The translations under genes and the position numbers were made by a program. From Linum tenue (Eukaryota; Streptophyta; Magnoliopsida; Malpighiales; Linaceae), in the NCBI GenBank assembly GCA_946122785.1, contig CAMGYJ010000011.1, positions 11,408,001 to 11,472,000 on the forward strand: a stretch of 64,000 bases of DNA, read 5' to 3'. The notes beneath the pieces were generated by a model. The model searched no databases, was not told the DNA's origin, and worked only from the letters and a program-made list of their open reading frames with translations. This document shows positions 49,941 to 62,386 of the stretch, one piece after another. The number at the start of each line of letters is the position of its first letter. The stretch's first letter is position 1.

Positions 49941-49973
49941 ATGGGCCGCGACAATCGGTGGTTGAGGCCTGAG
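49941..49973 (+). pseudogene. Captured first exon, B12D-like
   Basis: ATG at 49941 opens MGRDNRWLRPE, then GTAATG as a splice donor at 49974. The short N-terminus …RWLRPEVYPL… is characteristic of B12D/NADH-ubiquinone reductase MLRQ-like small proteins, and a phase-0 intron here is plausible. The remaining exons are not found. Eleven residues are weak evidence. Confidence 0.4.
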
Positions 49974-49978
49974 GTAAT

Positions 49979-50252
49979 GAACTTTCAGATCCTTTCACTT
50001 TCTTCATAGCATGTTTTCTCTCTTTCTCAGCTAGAAAAGGAAAGAGTAGCTAGATGAGTAGATATGGAACTATGACGTTTGTAATCGTGTGGTTGTTGAT
50101 TGGATTTTCCAGCTGTAGTCTTATTGAGTATACGAATTATGTAGAACTTGTGTTGAACAAGGAAATTGTTATTGCTTTCCGGAGGAAGATTGGGGTTTGT
50201 TCTTGGCTTGTGTTGATTTGGAGTTTCTTCTTTAATTAGTTGATAATGGATT
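49979..50252 (+). other. MULE interior after the B12D-like exon
   Basis: Intron-like T-rich sequence. A 61-codon plus frame at 50054-50239 is hydrophobic and not recognised. Confidence 0.35.
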
Positions 50253-50544
50253 GGCAGGGTGCCGCGCGGGTATTGGTATTGGGGATTAGAAGAAATTATA
50301 ATTTTATTTATTTATTTTAAATAAAAGTGAAAATGAGGTGGAAATGAGATGACAATTTTAAAAATTTTAATTTTATTATTTTAAAATTACCACATCACAC
50401 ATTTAACATTTAACTTTTAGAGTTAACCGCCACGTAAGCAAAAGTTAACGGAATTGGACGGAGAGTGGCCAAATGTGAACGGTTTCAATAAACTGAAGTA
50501 GCACCAATGAATTTAAATATTTCGAGTCACCAACCCTATTCCAG

Positions 50545-50904
50545 TAAGTAAAAGTTTTGGGAAATGACAGGTAATTGTAAATGAAATCCCTCTGGCTTGA
50601 CTGCAAGCTATGGCAATTAAAGATAGTAAGACGAGTCGTAAGTAAACGTCTTATCGATCATTTGTTAGGATGCTCTGCTAATTAAACTGGCCTGGCGATT
50701 GGTCAGCCATTTTAGTCGACCGTTCGTCTTTGTTTTGCTTACATGTATCTATCGGTAGGTAGTTGTTGTTGTTCTTTTGTTCGCCTCGCAGATCATAGCA
50801 GGTTGGTAAAGAATCAGTAGGTAGTGTCACTCATAATCATTGACTGAATGTAGCCAAAAGCAATAAGCAACAAAACAACTTTCAAACTTTCCCATTATTA
50901 ATTA
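50545..50904. other. Short intergenic stretch, no gene seen
   Basis: Nothing recognised. Confidence 0.4.
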
Positions 50905-51224
50905 GGAATGGCAAACGGTTGGGTTGGACTGGAGATGAATATTGACTATCTATTGTTTTATGTTAATATTTGTGAAAATTAAAATTATATCCGTACTGAT
51001 TGGATTTCGTATATTCATGAACAATATTTTCCATATATCTTTTCAATTAATGTTTTACTAATCACAAATATAATAACATTACAGAAGCAAAAAAAAATTA
51101 TAAGTAACAAATCACCAACACTTGAGAAATAATAAAAAATAACACTAGTTCATATATATATACTAGGAATTACAAATGTGTTCAATTAAAAACGATGATC
51201 TACACAAAATATTGTATATGCATG

Positions 51225-52049
51225 TAGGGGTGGAAGTTTGGGTTGCGGGTTGTGGATAATCCGCAAACCGCACCAACTCGTACCTATTGTGGGTAACCAT
51301 ACCCACAAGTTATGGGTGGTGGTGGATTGGGTGTGGGTAGTAAAATAACGATTTTTGTGGTTAGTGGTTATCCACTACCCACCGTGGATAACCCACAAAA
51401 TCCACAATAACCACACTAATTATATTTATTTAGTGAATTAACATTATAATATAATAGTATGTGAAAAGTACGAGGATAAAAATTAAAGTAGCCACCAAAT
51501 AAAAAAGACACGCCTAATCAGTTTTATGTAAGAATTTTTTAGTTTATAAAACACTATAATCGATAGAGTGGAGAATAATCAATTCATTAAAAGTGAACAC
51601 CTTTTGTAACTTTTATCAGTATATTTTTGCTTTTGTGTGAAAAAAAATACAAGATCATATTTAATTGTCATATTTCACCCTAGTCGGGGAAATATGAAAT
51701 CACAGCTCTCTGGCACAAAAGTTGAATACCAAACTCAAAAGAAAAAATCTCCACGTTGAGTAAGATCGATGTACAAAATTGTATCTCCATGAACAGAACA
51801 AGTGTATGTCACTATAATCTAGTTACGAACAACAAAGAAGTTAGTGCCGACAAGAACTCTATGCTTGGAAATATGGATTTTTGCGGGTAACCACACCCAA
51901 CCCGCACAAACCCACAGTGGGTAGTGATTACCCACTAACCACTGTGGTGCGAGTTATGGGTAGCATAATTGTAAATTTGTGAGTGTGGGTACCCGCAAAA
52001 TGTGGGACGGGTAATGACACCACCCTAATTTCCACCTATATGGCGGCTA
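51225..52049. mobile_element. hAT-like element with GTGGGTA/TACCCAC arrays
   Basis: Starts taggggtgga. Both outer parts are packed with gtgggta/tacccac repeats in inverted arrangement. An 8-mer, tatgcatg, precedes it (51217-51224) and recurs at 52050-52057, which would be its target duplication. However the expected caccccta-like end is at about 52026, so the right limit is uncertain. It seems inserted in an older element that starts taggaatggcaaacggttgg at about 50905. Confidence 0.55.
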
Positions 52050-52110
52050 TATGCATGTATAATTGAGCGGGTTTGTTATTTATTTTTACTCTACCCAATT
52101 GGATCAAATG

Positions 52111-54226
52111 GGAGAGGATATTCGAAACTATGGATATTTCTGCTATCCTATAATTAATCAACTATTTCGAGAACACCTCATTCTTTGTCCTTATTTTCCA
52201 CCAAGTTGCTTACACTGACAAGCTCATGACAACCCTTGCTGATGTCAAGCTCCATTAGTGGTTACTTACGTACTTACGTTAGAGCCATAAATATACATAT
52301 ATTTGTCATATTCCGTGTTATTTCGCATTCTGCAGTCGTAAACAAATTCGTACAATTACAGGTCGATTATGTATCCATTACCTAGTTCACACCTGTGAAA
52401 AATTTGCGTCCCTCAAGACGACTAAAACCTCCATAAAATCCATTCTCGAATTAAGGAAGGATTGATGAATTATTTTAGGGTTGTCCTATAAAAAAAATAA
52501 CTCAAATTAATAATTTAAAAAAATAAATTTTTTTATAGAAGAAAATATCAAACTAGTATAAGGTTATAGCAAACTACTATTACGTGTTTTCATGTCCGGC
52601 AAAAAAATCGTAAAATGCATCCAAATATCCAATGCATGTAGTGTTCAACAAATCTCTTTCAATATATCATTTTAGACAATTAGTTATCAATTGATCGCCT
52701 ATTCGATTATGAAACTTGTTTTTGATGTAACCCAAAGCTAAAACGCTCTTTCAACACTTGTAGTTGCAAACAATAAAGACAATACAAGTTTCAGAAGCAA
52801 GTAGAATTATGAATAGAATAAATTTACTTTTGTCTTCACCGTTAACTAAACTAATTCATCAATTCCTTTTAATGTAAGGAATCTCTCATCATTCTTATTA
52901 CAATGTTAAGAATTCTTAAATGACCAAACTTGATGGCGGTCTCACACGACTAAAGAAGAGGGAGAGTCACCCTGAGTCGAGAAGACTGCTTTTTTTTTTA
53001 TTATTCGTGTGTTCAGACGAGAAGAGGTGAATAGAGGATAGAAATAGGTTTCAATTTTTAGGAATTTATTAAAATTGAACAATTTAGTTGGAGTTTATGT
53101 AGCGTATAAATACATGTGATATTCTAAAGTTAAAAAATGAGCTTATGATGTAATGGATAACATGTTATTTTATATAACTACATGGTGAAGAGTTCACAAT
53201 ATAGGAACTGGCACTCTATTTTTTCCTCTTGCAAGTCCAAAATTAGTACCGGTGCTCGATATTTTTTTCTTTGTTTTTTTAGGGACCCCCTCCATGGGTC
53301 CTCAATTACCTAGCACTATGTATGAACAACCTAAGGTCAGTAAAGCAAAGGAGTATTGAGTCGATTCATGAGGATTCGGACCAAGTGTCTTATGAAATGA
53401 CTAATGAGATGCGAAAAGAAGGTAAGAGTTTGACATGAGTCCTTCCCTGTCTAGAACTAGATATAAAAAAACCCCGATGACAATCTAACGAAAGAGTATT
53501 AAATCGATTCTTGAAGACTTGGACTAAATAAGTGTTATGAGTGTAGATACAAAAAGAAGATAGGATTCGACAATTGGGTTTCGTGAAAATTCCTTCTATA
53601 AAGTTTGTAGCCTGAAAAGACCCTTGCATTGGAGCCTGGAGGATCAAGACAATTCTAAGTGATAAAATGTTAAAATGAGGAAAAATAAGTGACTATATGA
53701 TATGACCAAAGTATGCCGTTTTTCTTCTTTTTATAGATTTTCGAAAGTTTTTTTCAATTTGAACAACTCGAAAATAAAAAATATATATGGAACACAATCA
53801 AACAGATCTCAACTCACCATCCTGTGATATTGTAGGGTTGTTTTGATGACCTCATCACTATATTAATGCCATCAATTCTTCCGATCAACATCCATGAAAA
53901 TAGCAATTCTGAGACTCATCACCAAGTAAAAAACATGGTAAATTTCCTACCAGTTCTTGTTCATCATTCCTCACGATCTAAGAATTTGTTCAATTATCAA
54001 AGGCCTCTTTTTATGCTGATCTAATCAAATATATTTTTATTTGAAGAAACCGAGTGTGTAAAATCCCAGAGAACAGAAGGCAAATCAAACTACTCATTAT
54101 GTACTGTTTTATCGCCTTTCCCTGCCATCTCCGGACAATCAGTAGCTAACAATCAAAATAAGGGTACCGGAAAATGCTCCTTCTGTTCCCCTGACGTTCT
54201 CTAGTGACGGGCGTTAAGTTATAACT
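52111..54226. other. Intergenic, no gene seen; diverged ~130-bp duplication
   Basis: Two diverged copies of a segment (gagtattgagtcgattcatg at about 53351, gagtattaaatcgattcttg at about 53487) suggest an old tandem duplication. An 85-codon minus frame (53390-53647) crosses it but is not recognised. Confidence 0.4.
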
Positions 54227-55134
54227 TCATAATCCTTCAATTCCTCCAGCTTGGACGAACAGATCGTACCAGAAATCCATACCCTCGTCAATCCTTGGAA
54301 AACCCCCGCCGCCGTTCATCCCTTCATCAGGATTCAGGACCGAAAAATCCAAGGGATTGATTTGGGGATCAAATTGCAAGTATTCCCCTGACTCCTCCTC
54401 CTCCGGCGCCGACCAAAACGCCTCATCGATAAGCACCGGGAACTCCTCCTCCTCCGGCAAGATTTCCACGTAATTGCTCGCGGTTGCCGCAATCAAATTG
54501 TCAGACGAGACTGAAAAAACGGCGCCGCTGCCGCTGCTCGACGGTTGATGCGACAGAGCCGCGTCGCTCTGGCTCTCTGTAGACTCTGTTTCAGACGTAT
54601 TCGCCGTCGCTGAAACAGAGCATTCCTGAACAGAGGAGAATTGCTGCGGCGAGTAATTTCCTCCTCCTTGGTTCTTCTTTTGCTTCAACAATCTCTTCTT
54701 CAAATGGGTATGCCATACATTCTTAATTTCGTTGTCCGTCCTCCCCGGCAGCTTCGCTGCAATCGCCGACCACTTGTTTCCGAGCAATTCGTGGAGGTCG
54801 ATGATGGCGTCCTCTTCTTCTCTGCTGAAATTGCCTCGCTTGATTTCCGGGTTTAGGTAGTTTATCCAACGTAGACGGCAGCTCTTCCCGCACCTCAACA
54901 AGCCTGCAAAAAATTCAACGGAAAACCCAACTCATCAGATTCCTATCCAGATTTGATATTTTTTTCGACATTTTGGCAGGGGATGGAAAGTGGGTAATTA
55001 CCGGCGAGCTTAGGCAGAGCGCGCCAGTTGCTGTGGCCGTATTTCTGAATGTAGGAGGTGAGGATTTGGTCCTCTTCGAGAGTCCAAGGGCCTCTGTTCA
55101 GCCCCATCTTCGCGCAGCAAGGAGCTCTCACCAT
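54227..55134 (-). CDS. R2R3-MYB transcription factor, MYB13/14/15 type (subgroup 2), 269 aa
   Basis: Exon 1 is 55134-55002 and exon 2 is 54903-54227, with a GT-AG intron of 98 bp in phase 1. R2 (about residues 14-64: [31 protein letters not shown]) and R3 (about 67-116: [39 protein letters not shown]) are complete with the regular Trp/Phe spacing, so DNA binding to MYB core sites is expected. The bHLH-contact signature of R3 is absent. The C-terminus carries the subgroup 2 signatures [10 protein letters not shown] and [15 protein letters not shown]. Relatives act in cold, drought and defence-related phenylpropanoid or stilbene control. R3 is encoded in one exon: the second intron common in this group is missing. 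It is a nuclear protein with an acidic activator-like tail. Confidence 0.95.
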
Positions 55135-55242
55135 CTTCTTAATCTGTTAGTCAATCTGGGTTTTCTTACACAAGTTGGTCTGGGTGAGAATTGGTGAAGA
55201 AAGCGAGAGAGCTCACACTCTGTTCAGAATGGAGGAAGTTTG

Positions 55243-55254
55243 AGGTATTTATTT
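55243..55254 (-). promoter_or_regulatory. Candidate TATA region of the MYB gene
   Basis: On the minus strand TAAATAAATACC lies about 110 bases before the ATG. It is the best placed AT-rich core element. Confidence 0.4.
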
Positions 55255-56284
55255 AAAGAAGCGAATGGTAGAGGGAGGGAGACAGTCAATCCCCACGAGG
55301 GGATATGTTGGAAAAGTCTTACAAACACGCCATTAAAGATTAAACTAATGGATGCAACTCTCTCCGTCGTCTTCCTCTGTTTTAATCTGTTCAAGATCGA
55401 CCCCTACCAGTAAACTTCCACGAAACACACGCTTCCTCTCTTTGTTATTCTCTAAACAAATGTATCTTCAAGCCACTTGCTTTTCCTCTCTATCTAATCA
55501 TAAAAGTTCAGAACTTGGTAGTACTTGGTTTTGGTTGCTCTAGATTCCAAAGTCCTTGTTTAATTTATGCTAATGAAGCTGTATGCTACTCTTGAGGGCT
55601 TAGGATACAGGGAGTGTGGCTGAGGGGGAAACATTGTGTGGCTGTGGGGGGGGGGGGGGGAAATGTTGGTAGTAATCAAATGGGACCCGTAGATCTGAGG
55701 GGGAAACATTGTGTGGCTGAAATTGACAGGTAGTGTGGAGGGGCATTTTTGTCCGATTTTTGAAATTTTATTTCTTTATTTTTTTTATTTTTTCCAACAT
55801 TTATATGCTGGTTTTTAATTGAGGAAAGAGAAAACCAGATCTCTCTTCCTCTCTTTTTTCTTTTTCTTTTTCTTTCTCTCTTTCTTCTCTCTTCCAAACA
55901 CATTTTTTCAGATCTAGATCTGTTTCCTTCTCTTGTTCTTCATTTTTTCTCTCCAATCGACAAAGAAAAAAATTGCCGCCTCCCCTCTCAAATTCGGTGA
56001 CGCTCCAAATCGTTATTCTCTCGTATGCTCCTTCCTTCTGTTCTTTCTTTTCTCGGCCTCAAAATAAATGACGCTCCATATTGACCAAGAGGGGACAAAT
56101 CTAGGTGAGTCGAGTTTGCATGTTTTATGTTTTAGTATTTGTTTGTGAATTTTCAATTTCAATCTTCCTCATTTTTTTGTTGCATTTGGTGTTCTTGATT
56201 GTAGAAGAGGAAATGAGAGTAGACATAAGACGAGTTTTTTCTCTCCCTCATTCTGTTTCTCTTCCTTCTTTTAGGTAATATATA
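55255..56284. other. Upstream region of the MYB gene, pyrimidine-rich tract
   Basis: Contains the G-run and its flanking repeats described separately, and a long ctctt-rich tract (about 55840-55900). A 75-codon minus frame there is low-complexity. No gene seen. Confidence 0.4.
55620..55719 (+). repeat. 25-bp direct repeats flanking a 15-base G run
   Basis: Ctgagggggaaacattgtgt… occurs identically at 55620-55644 and 55695-55719. A run of 15 G (55646-55660) lies directly after the first copy. Confidence 0.9.
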
Positions 56285-57745
56285 TTGATATTACCACACT
56301 ATACCATATGGTAATGTGTGCTAACTAAATATATTTTTATAGTCACGAGCAGTGTAGTCAAAATCGCGCATTAAAACGTTTTTACGTATCCAGGCCACCA
56401 AAACGTTTCAGTTTCTACCTAAAGTCGATTAGTCACAAAAACTGGTAAAAACATGGGTAAAATCGGTAAAATCACTTAAAATCGGTAAAATCGCGATTCT
56501 GAAGCGTTTTTATACGATTTTGATCATCTCATAAAAATGTGCTAATTGGCCCAAAATGATATAATTTTGGAGACATATCAACGAAAATAAAAAAGGAAAA
56601 CATGATTCATCACTCGTTCTACAACTAGTATCGAGATAGGGGCTTCACATTAGGTTCAAAAGACACCTAATGGTGTTCTCAACATCCGTTGACCTTTTAT
56701 CAGTCTTCTCCCTTAATCTTCACCTGTGGCTCTTACCTGGGTTACGATAAAAGTTTATGGGTAATTGATCGTATGTAATTATGTAAACTCAAACCAGCTT
56801 ATGAGAATTTGGATTCTCAAACTCGTTTACGGGTTACGATCTACGTTATGAGCTTATTATTAAGATGTTATGAGTTTTCTCTACTTTTGAGTCAACACAA
56901 ATGAGTTTATGTGTTATATATTACATTTTAATTATGAATTTAATGTAGTTATTCACTTATCTAAAATCTACACACTCACATTTTACATACTATATGTTGT
57001 ACTTAACATATTTTAGCTATTTTAGAGGGTGCGTCAAAAACTTCCACTTTTACGCTTTGATTCTACGTTTTACGATTTTACCCATTTTCCGCTTCTAGGT
57101 AGAATCGCGCTTTTAACTGCATTGGTCACGAGTTTTATCATGGTGGTAGTGGGTGGTAATCGACAACAGTTTCGAGAAAGAAGAGTTAGAAGACAATGAA
57201 GTGGGAGAAGAAAGTGAAGAGAGTCGTAATTGTATATATATATATTAAGATTACCACACTATACCATATGGTAAAGTGTGGTAACGAAATGTATTTTTAT
57301 GGATATAATGTTTTCCTATGGTCGTAGAGGGTTGTAATTAGATTTATATTATTTTCGTATGGTGTTACCTTCTCATACCATGTGGTATTGTATGGTAATT
57401 ACAATTAATTTGTATTCATTCGATTAACCATGTTCTACTATAGTGGTATTGAATGATAGTTATATTTATAATTTTCTGTAACCTATTTTACCATGTGGTG
57501 GTAGTTGGATTTGTAATTTTGTTTTAGCATGTTATACCATATGGTATGATATGGTAATTAGATTTGTAAATTTCTGTAGCATGTTTTACCACGTTATACC
57601 ATGTGGTATTATATGATAGTTAGATTTGTAATTTTCTTCAACATATTTTACCATGTTTTACCACGTTATACCATGTGGTATTGTATCATAGTTAGATTTG
57701 TAATTTTCTTCAACATATTTACCATGTTTTACCATGATAGTAGAA
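56285..57745. repeat. Tandem/clustered ACCATATGGT repeats, split by a hAT
   Basis: Palindromic taccatatggta and variants (accatgtggta) recur from 56285 to 56345 and from 57240 to 57745. In the right part units of about 75-90 bp read ttataccatgtggtatt, then atagttagatttgtaatttt, then cttcaacatatttaccatg. The first copies (56285 and 57248) are highly alike, as if one unit was duplicated. Confidence 0.7.
56350..57124. mobile_element. Non-autonomous hAT element
   Basis: The end reads cagtgtagtcaaaatcgcgc and the inverted right end caatgcagttaaaagcgcga. A perfect 8-bp duplication, gtcacgag, lies at 56342-56349 and 57125-57132. Inner repeats aaaatcggtaaaatc occur. Non-coding. Confidence 0.9.
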
Positions 57746-57912
57746 AGTGATAATCATATTTATACTTGTAATTACTGTCTTTAGCACTGAATTATTTAAC
57801 AAAAAAATCATCATTCAATTTGAGTTAGAATTAGAACAAAGATAGCTAGTATGGTTAGATTCATTTTTGGTGTAGATGGGAGAGAGAAGAAATAATGTAT
57901 TTTTTCTTTTAA

Positions 57913-59359
57913 GGCAAAATACACTTTCATATCCACAACTTTGACGTTTGTGACAAATATAGCCACAACTATCGAAATACACAAAATATCCAATTCTGTC
58001 CATCTATTTAACGGTGCCAGGTTAAGAGTATGACTATACTGACGGAATAGATGAGTTGGCAAACTTCCGTCCCCACCCATCTATCTGGATTAACAGAAAA
58101 ATAAAAAAAGAAAATGCTAGGATTTAACTTTAAAAATTAAAACTAAAAAATAATAAATGGAACCCTGCAGATCGCCAACCTATTCATCTTCCTCTCGCCC
58201 CAGAACCCTTCCATCACCGAGCTCCAAATACTCCGACGAAACCTTCTTATGCTTCCTTTGACGACGATTGGCGCAAGTAGAGTTAGAAGCCATTGGGTTC
58301 TTCCTGAATGGCGTGTAGCTTACCTCGCCGTCTTCTTCCCGGATCCAAAATCCAGAACCAAATCATTGGAAATGCGATCGGAACACGATTAATCGTCTTC
58401 CTCGATCTTAGGAATCCAGAGTCTTCACCAATAGATCCGTCGTCATTAGAGTCAATAGGGAGTTTGGGTTCAGATTGGGATAGACGCCATCGCCAGCGGG
58501 GGCTTTGTCTGCGATTTTGGAATTGGTGTTGACTGGAAGCAGGGGCGAGAGCTAGCGGCGATGGAGCTAGCGGGTGCGAAGCAGATCCTCGATGCCGTCA
58601 CCATAAGTCCTCGAAGTCGCATCACCGTCTTTGATGCCCTTGTCGCTCGCATCATTGCCGTCGTGGTCTGCTTCAATCGATCTCCACCTGTCCTACCTTT
58701 AACTCCAGCATCGACAGGGAATGAGACTGCAGGAGTAAGCATCTTCGGGAGAAGAACGCTGATTTTGGCGGGTTTCGGATTGTGAGTTCGTGACGGCACT
58801 TCCTACTCCGTCGCGCCGCCGCTAGTTGCCGCGATTAGGGGTGTTTAGAAGGCCAACAAGTTCAACATATTGGTGGCGGATTTTATTTTGGGGGTGGGAG
58901 TGAGCGGTGGTAACGGATTTGATGTCGGCGGTGGGAGTGGGCAGTGGTGGCGGATAGATGTCGACAATGGGTGGTGGCGGATTTGATGTCTGCTTTGGCG
59001 GTGGGAGTAGGCGGAGGGGAGAAGATGGGGCGGAGAGGAGAAGTTGGGGCAGAAGGGGAAGAGTTACGAAATTGATTTTTTATTTTTATTTCTTAAAATT
59101 AAATATATGTAAGTAAATATGATGTGTAATTTCCGTGTCATTTGGTGTTGATTTTTGATGACGTGTGCACTGATTTGGCGTCCTAGTCAGCGTATAACTA
59201 ACATAACTGACGGCGTCACTAACGGCGTTAAAGTTTGTAACGGAAATGGATAGATTTGTCACACTACCATCCAAATTTTGGATTTTTTTGTGTATTTCGA
59301 TAGTTATGGATATATTTGGCACAAACGTGAAAGTTATGGACATAGAAGTGTATTTTGCC
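57913..59359. mobile_element. Mutator-like Pack-MULE
   Basis: Terminal inverted repeats of about 90 bp (ggcaaaatacactttcatat against ggcaaaatacacttctatgt, then ctatcgaaatacacaaaa on both). Flanks ttcttttaa (57904-57912) and ttcttataa (59360-59368) are a 9-bp duplication with one mismatch. The interior 58160-59050 is GC-rich and open on both strands (58470-58799 minus 109 codons, 58561-58785 plus 74 codons), as in captured exons, but I recognise no donor protein. Confidence 0.85.
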
Positions 59360-59368
59360 TTCTTATAA

Positions 59369-60916
59369 TAACAAAACAAAGAGTGAGAAAGAGGGGAACC
59401 AATGTGGGATGGGGGAGTGGGATCCGCGTCTGGTCAAAAAGTCTGCGTCAGAGCGTCAGCGTCATCATTAAAAGGGGGTGCAATTTACCTTAGTGCCCCT
59501 CCGTGTTTAATTTAAATAAAAGGAAAAGGCTGACACGTGGGAACATATGATTGGATTACTGACAGTTACTGATAGGAGAGTTACTGACCTGATCCGGTCC
59601 CCTCTTTAGGCTCAGAGCGGTGCGACAAACAATATTTTAGTAGATATGATGCTAGGATAATGTTAGGTTGATTGACTTATGCATATGTAGTCTGAATAAT
59701 TTTGCAAAAAAAAAAGTTTGTATGACTCAATTCCAAACCCTGCTTTCATGAGTAGAAGATATTTGTCTAGGGATAATGCTACTATTGGTATTGGTAGTGA
59801 ATACATCATAAGTACATTGCTTAACAATATTAAAATCATACATTAAAATAATAAAAATAGAGATAAATAAGAAAAATGGTCCAGGAGGAAGAGAATAGAT
59901 ACCTTTCACTTTCAGAAATGTATTGTTTTTCCTATGTTATGAATATTCCTTATTTTGTTTCCACAAATTCTATTTAATCTTCATGACGACTATCTTTGTA
60001 GAGATCTTTCCAAAAATATTTTCTTTTCTTTTAGGTGTCACATATCTCTATTATGAACCCGTGGCTTGCAATTCTATCCTTTTCATTAAAGCAAGACGAC
60101 CAATGACTTTGTTATTTTCCACGCAGTCCACTCAAGGGTTAAATTAAGTACAAATGTGAGGGTTTTGGGTCAAAACTTGGATTTTGGAAAACATTGGATT
60201 TGTTATGTATTCGTTTGATTATGAATTTGAAAAGTTTAATGTTTGTTTGGTGGATTTTGTTCATGGATTTACTGTTGTGGTTGTGTAGCTTTAATATGTA
60301 AATTATCTTATTGTCCTTATTTTAATTTGATATCATTAGTGCAAGAAGATATATATAAGTAATTATTGTCATGTGGCCCACGAATTTATGATCATGTTAA
60401 ATATCCCACACCCATATTTGGGATTTGCATGTCCAGGCCAACAAATTTGGATTCTCAATGGTTCCACGGATTTGCTCCTTTCTACAAAATATGGAGCAAA
60501 CAATGAATTTTATGTTAAATTCATGTTCATTATATGAATTTGAATCCAAATTCATGCCTCAAATCCATGAAATAAACTATCCATAAAAATTAACAATAAA
60601 AGACAAAAAAACATTTCACCATTTTTAAAAAGGCAAAGTCTTTAATAATTCAACCAAAATAATCACACACAATCGCAATAATTAACGGAATCCAAGGACA
60701 AAGTTACATGCGTAACATTTTATATATGTATTTCATTTTATGATGCAGAAAATTGGATGTTATTGTGATGTTATAACGAGTAAGAAAGGTTTAAATAGTA
60801 AATACACTAGCGGGTTTATCCTATCAATAATGCCAAATCAGATACTTTTTCCATTGTATTTGGTGTGCAACGAAAAAAAAACTTAATTTCGATAAAAATT
60901 GGAATGTAATTTAAAA
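59369..60916. other. Intergenic; no gene seen
   Basis: A cacgtg G-box lies near 59534 (tgacacgtggg) in a GC-richer patch, without a gene beside it. From 60180 to 60600 the sequence has gatttg/caaatc inverted motifs like an old MITE, without clear ends. Confidence 0.4.
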
Positions 60917-61400
60917 AGGGTTAATAGCAATTTATAGTCTTCTACTATTGGAAGTTAATAAACATATCACTCTACCATTTTTTTAGCATATATTATATGT
61001 ACTTCTATATTATTGAAACGTAACAAACGTACCCTTCCTTCTAAAATTTCTTTAATTGACCGTTAAATGAGATGACCAGATTGCCTCTCACTTATTACAT
61101 CATTTTTTTTTAATAAATAAGACATAAACTATTTAATTATTTTTTGGTACTTAATTTAAAATTTCCTTTCTCTTTCCCTTTTATTTATTTTTACTGTTTT
61201 TTTTATTTCTGCAGAAATAAAAAAAGATTATTTATAAGTGAGGGTCCTTTACGTCATTTTTTAACCTATTTGTTAACAAAGTGTTGAATCGAAGATTATG
61301 TTTGCTACATTTTGATTATAAAGATATATATTTGTATAAAAATATAATAGAGATGTATGTTTGTTAATTTGCAATATAAGAAGCATAAAATGGTATTAAC
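60917..61400. repeat. MITE-like element with ~55-bp diverged inverted ends
   Basis: The left gggttaatagcaatttatag … gttaataaacata and the inverted right aggttaataccattttatgc … attaacaaacata match at about three quarters of positions. No target duplication was found. Confidence 0.5.
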
Positions 61401-61439
61401 CTTTCTTCTACAAAAGATAATTATATATTGATTCACAAA

Positions 61440-61625
61440 AAATGTATTTACATCCTGGAATTCAGCTAGGCCTGAAAATCAAACAAACGACTCATAGTGG
61501 GGAACAATGAAAGAGCCTTTCTAGCCATCAAATGGACTACCTTATTGTTACGCCGACCTACAAATCGTACAGTAAACCCATAATAAAAGGCAAAATAAGA
61601 CACAATTCCATACAATGTTATTAAC
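61440..61625 (-). pseudogene. LINE RNase H C-terminal remnant
   Basis: The minus reading gives GFTVRFVGRRNNKVVHLMAR then KALSLFP and a stop. It matches the end of the RNase H domain of plant LINE polyproteins. Strongly 5'-truncated; no poly(A) or duplication could be fixed. Confidence 0.65.
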
Positions 61626-62386
61626 CTATTTATAAACTATATCAAGATAACGACTTTGGCTAAGTAATGAGGTAGAAGTTAACTAATAAGACTGTGAGTG
61701 GGAGGACGGAAAGAGGTAATGAGTAACTAGTAACTAAGAAGGCACCAAGAAAGTCACTATTGTTGACCCAGTAGTTTGACTTGATCTGATATGAAACCCA
61801 TGAAAATATTTAAATTATAAATAAATAAAAATCTCTTTTGAGGAAAGTCAGAGTAAGTAGGGACCACATGCCCGCAAGCTTTGAAAAACTATTGGTCCAC
61901 TTCCGCAATTGAACCAAATATAATCCGTACAAAAATCAGCATGCTACGATACCAATTGGACAGAAAGGTTTTACGCAATCATCATATAGACTGGTAGTAA
62001 TCAGTCTAAATCTATAGCCGACTTCATCATTTAACGTTGAACTCTCTTTCGCTTCGGCTCCACGGGAGGATGGGTACATATTGATAACCAGCCCTACCAT
62101 TAATTAGTGATGGAAATCTCTAATCCGACCTACGTGACCTGATCGAGTATGCTTCGATATGTTTGGGCAGGTATTATCTGATTGAGAGTAGTGTGTACGA
62201 GCAATGGCTATTGCTTCCGACTTGTACCGCCTCGTCCCACTCTATTCTCAACCCATTAATTCTATCATAATTTGTATTAATATCTACTTATATTTGTCCT
62301 CTTTTGACATCTCTTAACACATATATGCAATGAAAATCCGGAATGATGCAAGATTGCACAATGTGTGATTAATCTCCACTCCTACA
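61626..62386. other. Intergenic, no gene seen
   Basis: No frame or repeat recognised. Confidence 0.4.

Larger units (their letters stand above)
46113..50540. mobile_element. Large Mutator-like Pack-MULE with ~300-bp terminal inverted repeats
   Basis: Left repeat 46113-46431 and right repeat 50253-50540 are inverted copies (ctcgaaatatttaaatccat…, then ttgcttacgtggcggt, …ttcttctaatccc). The right end lacks a ~30-bp piece present at the left, as if deleted between two ttggtcact copies. The target duplication is unclear. Inside lie host gene fragments on both strands, plus a hAT (46848-47906) and a solo LTR (48003-49865) as later insertions. Without those two the element is about 1.5 kb. Confidence 0.75.

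Noticed and set aside
53390..53647. 85-codon minus frame as a gene
   Set aside because: Crosses a diverged duplication, no similarity, unsupported by splice or promoter signals.
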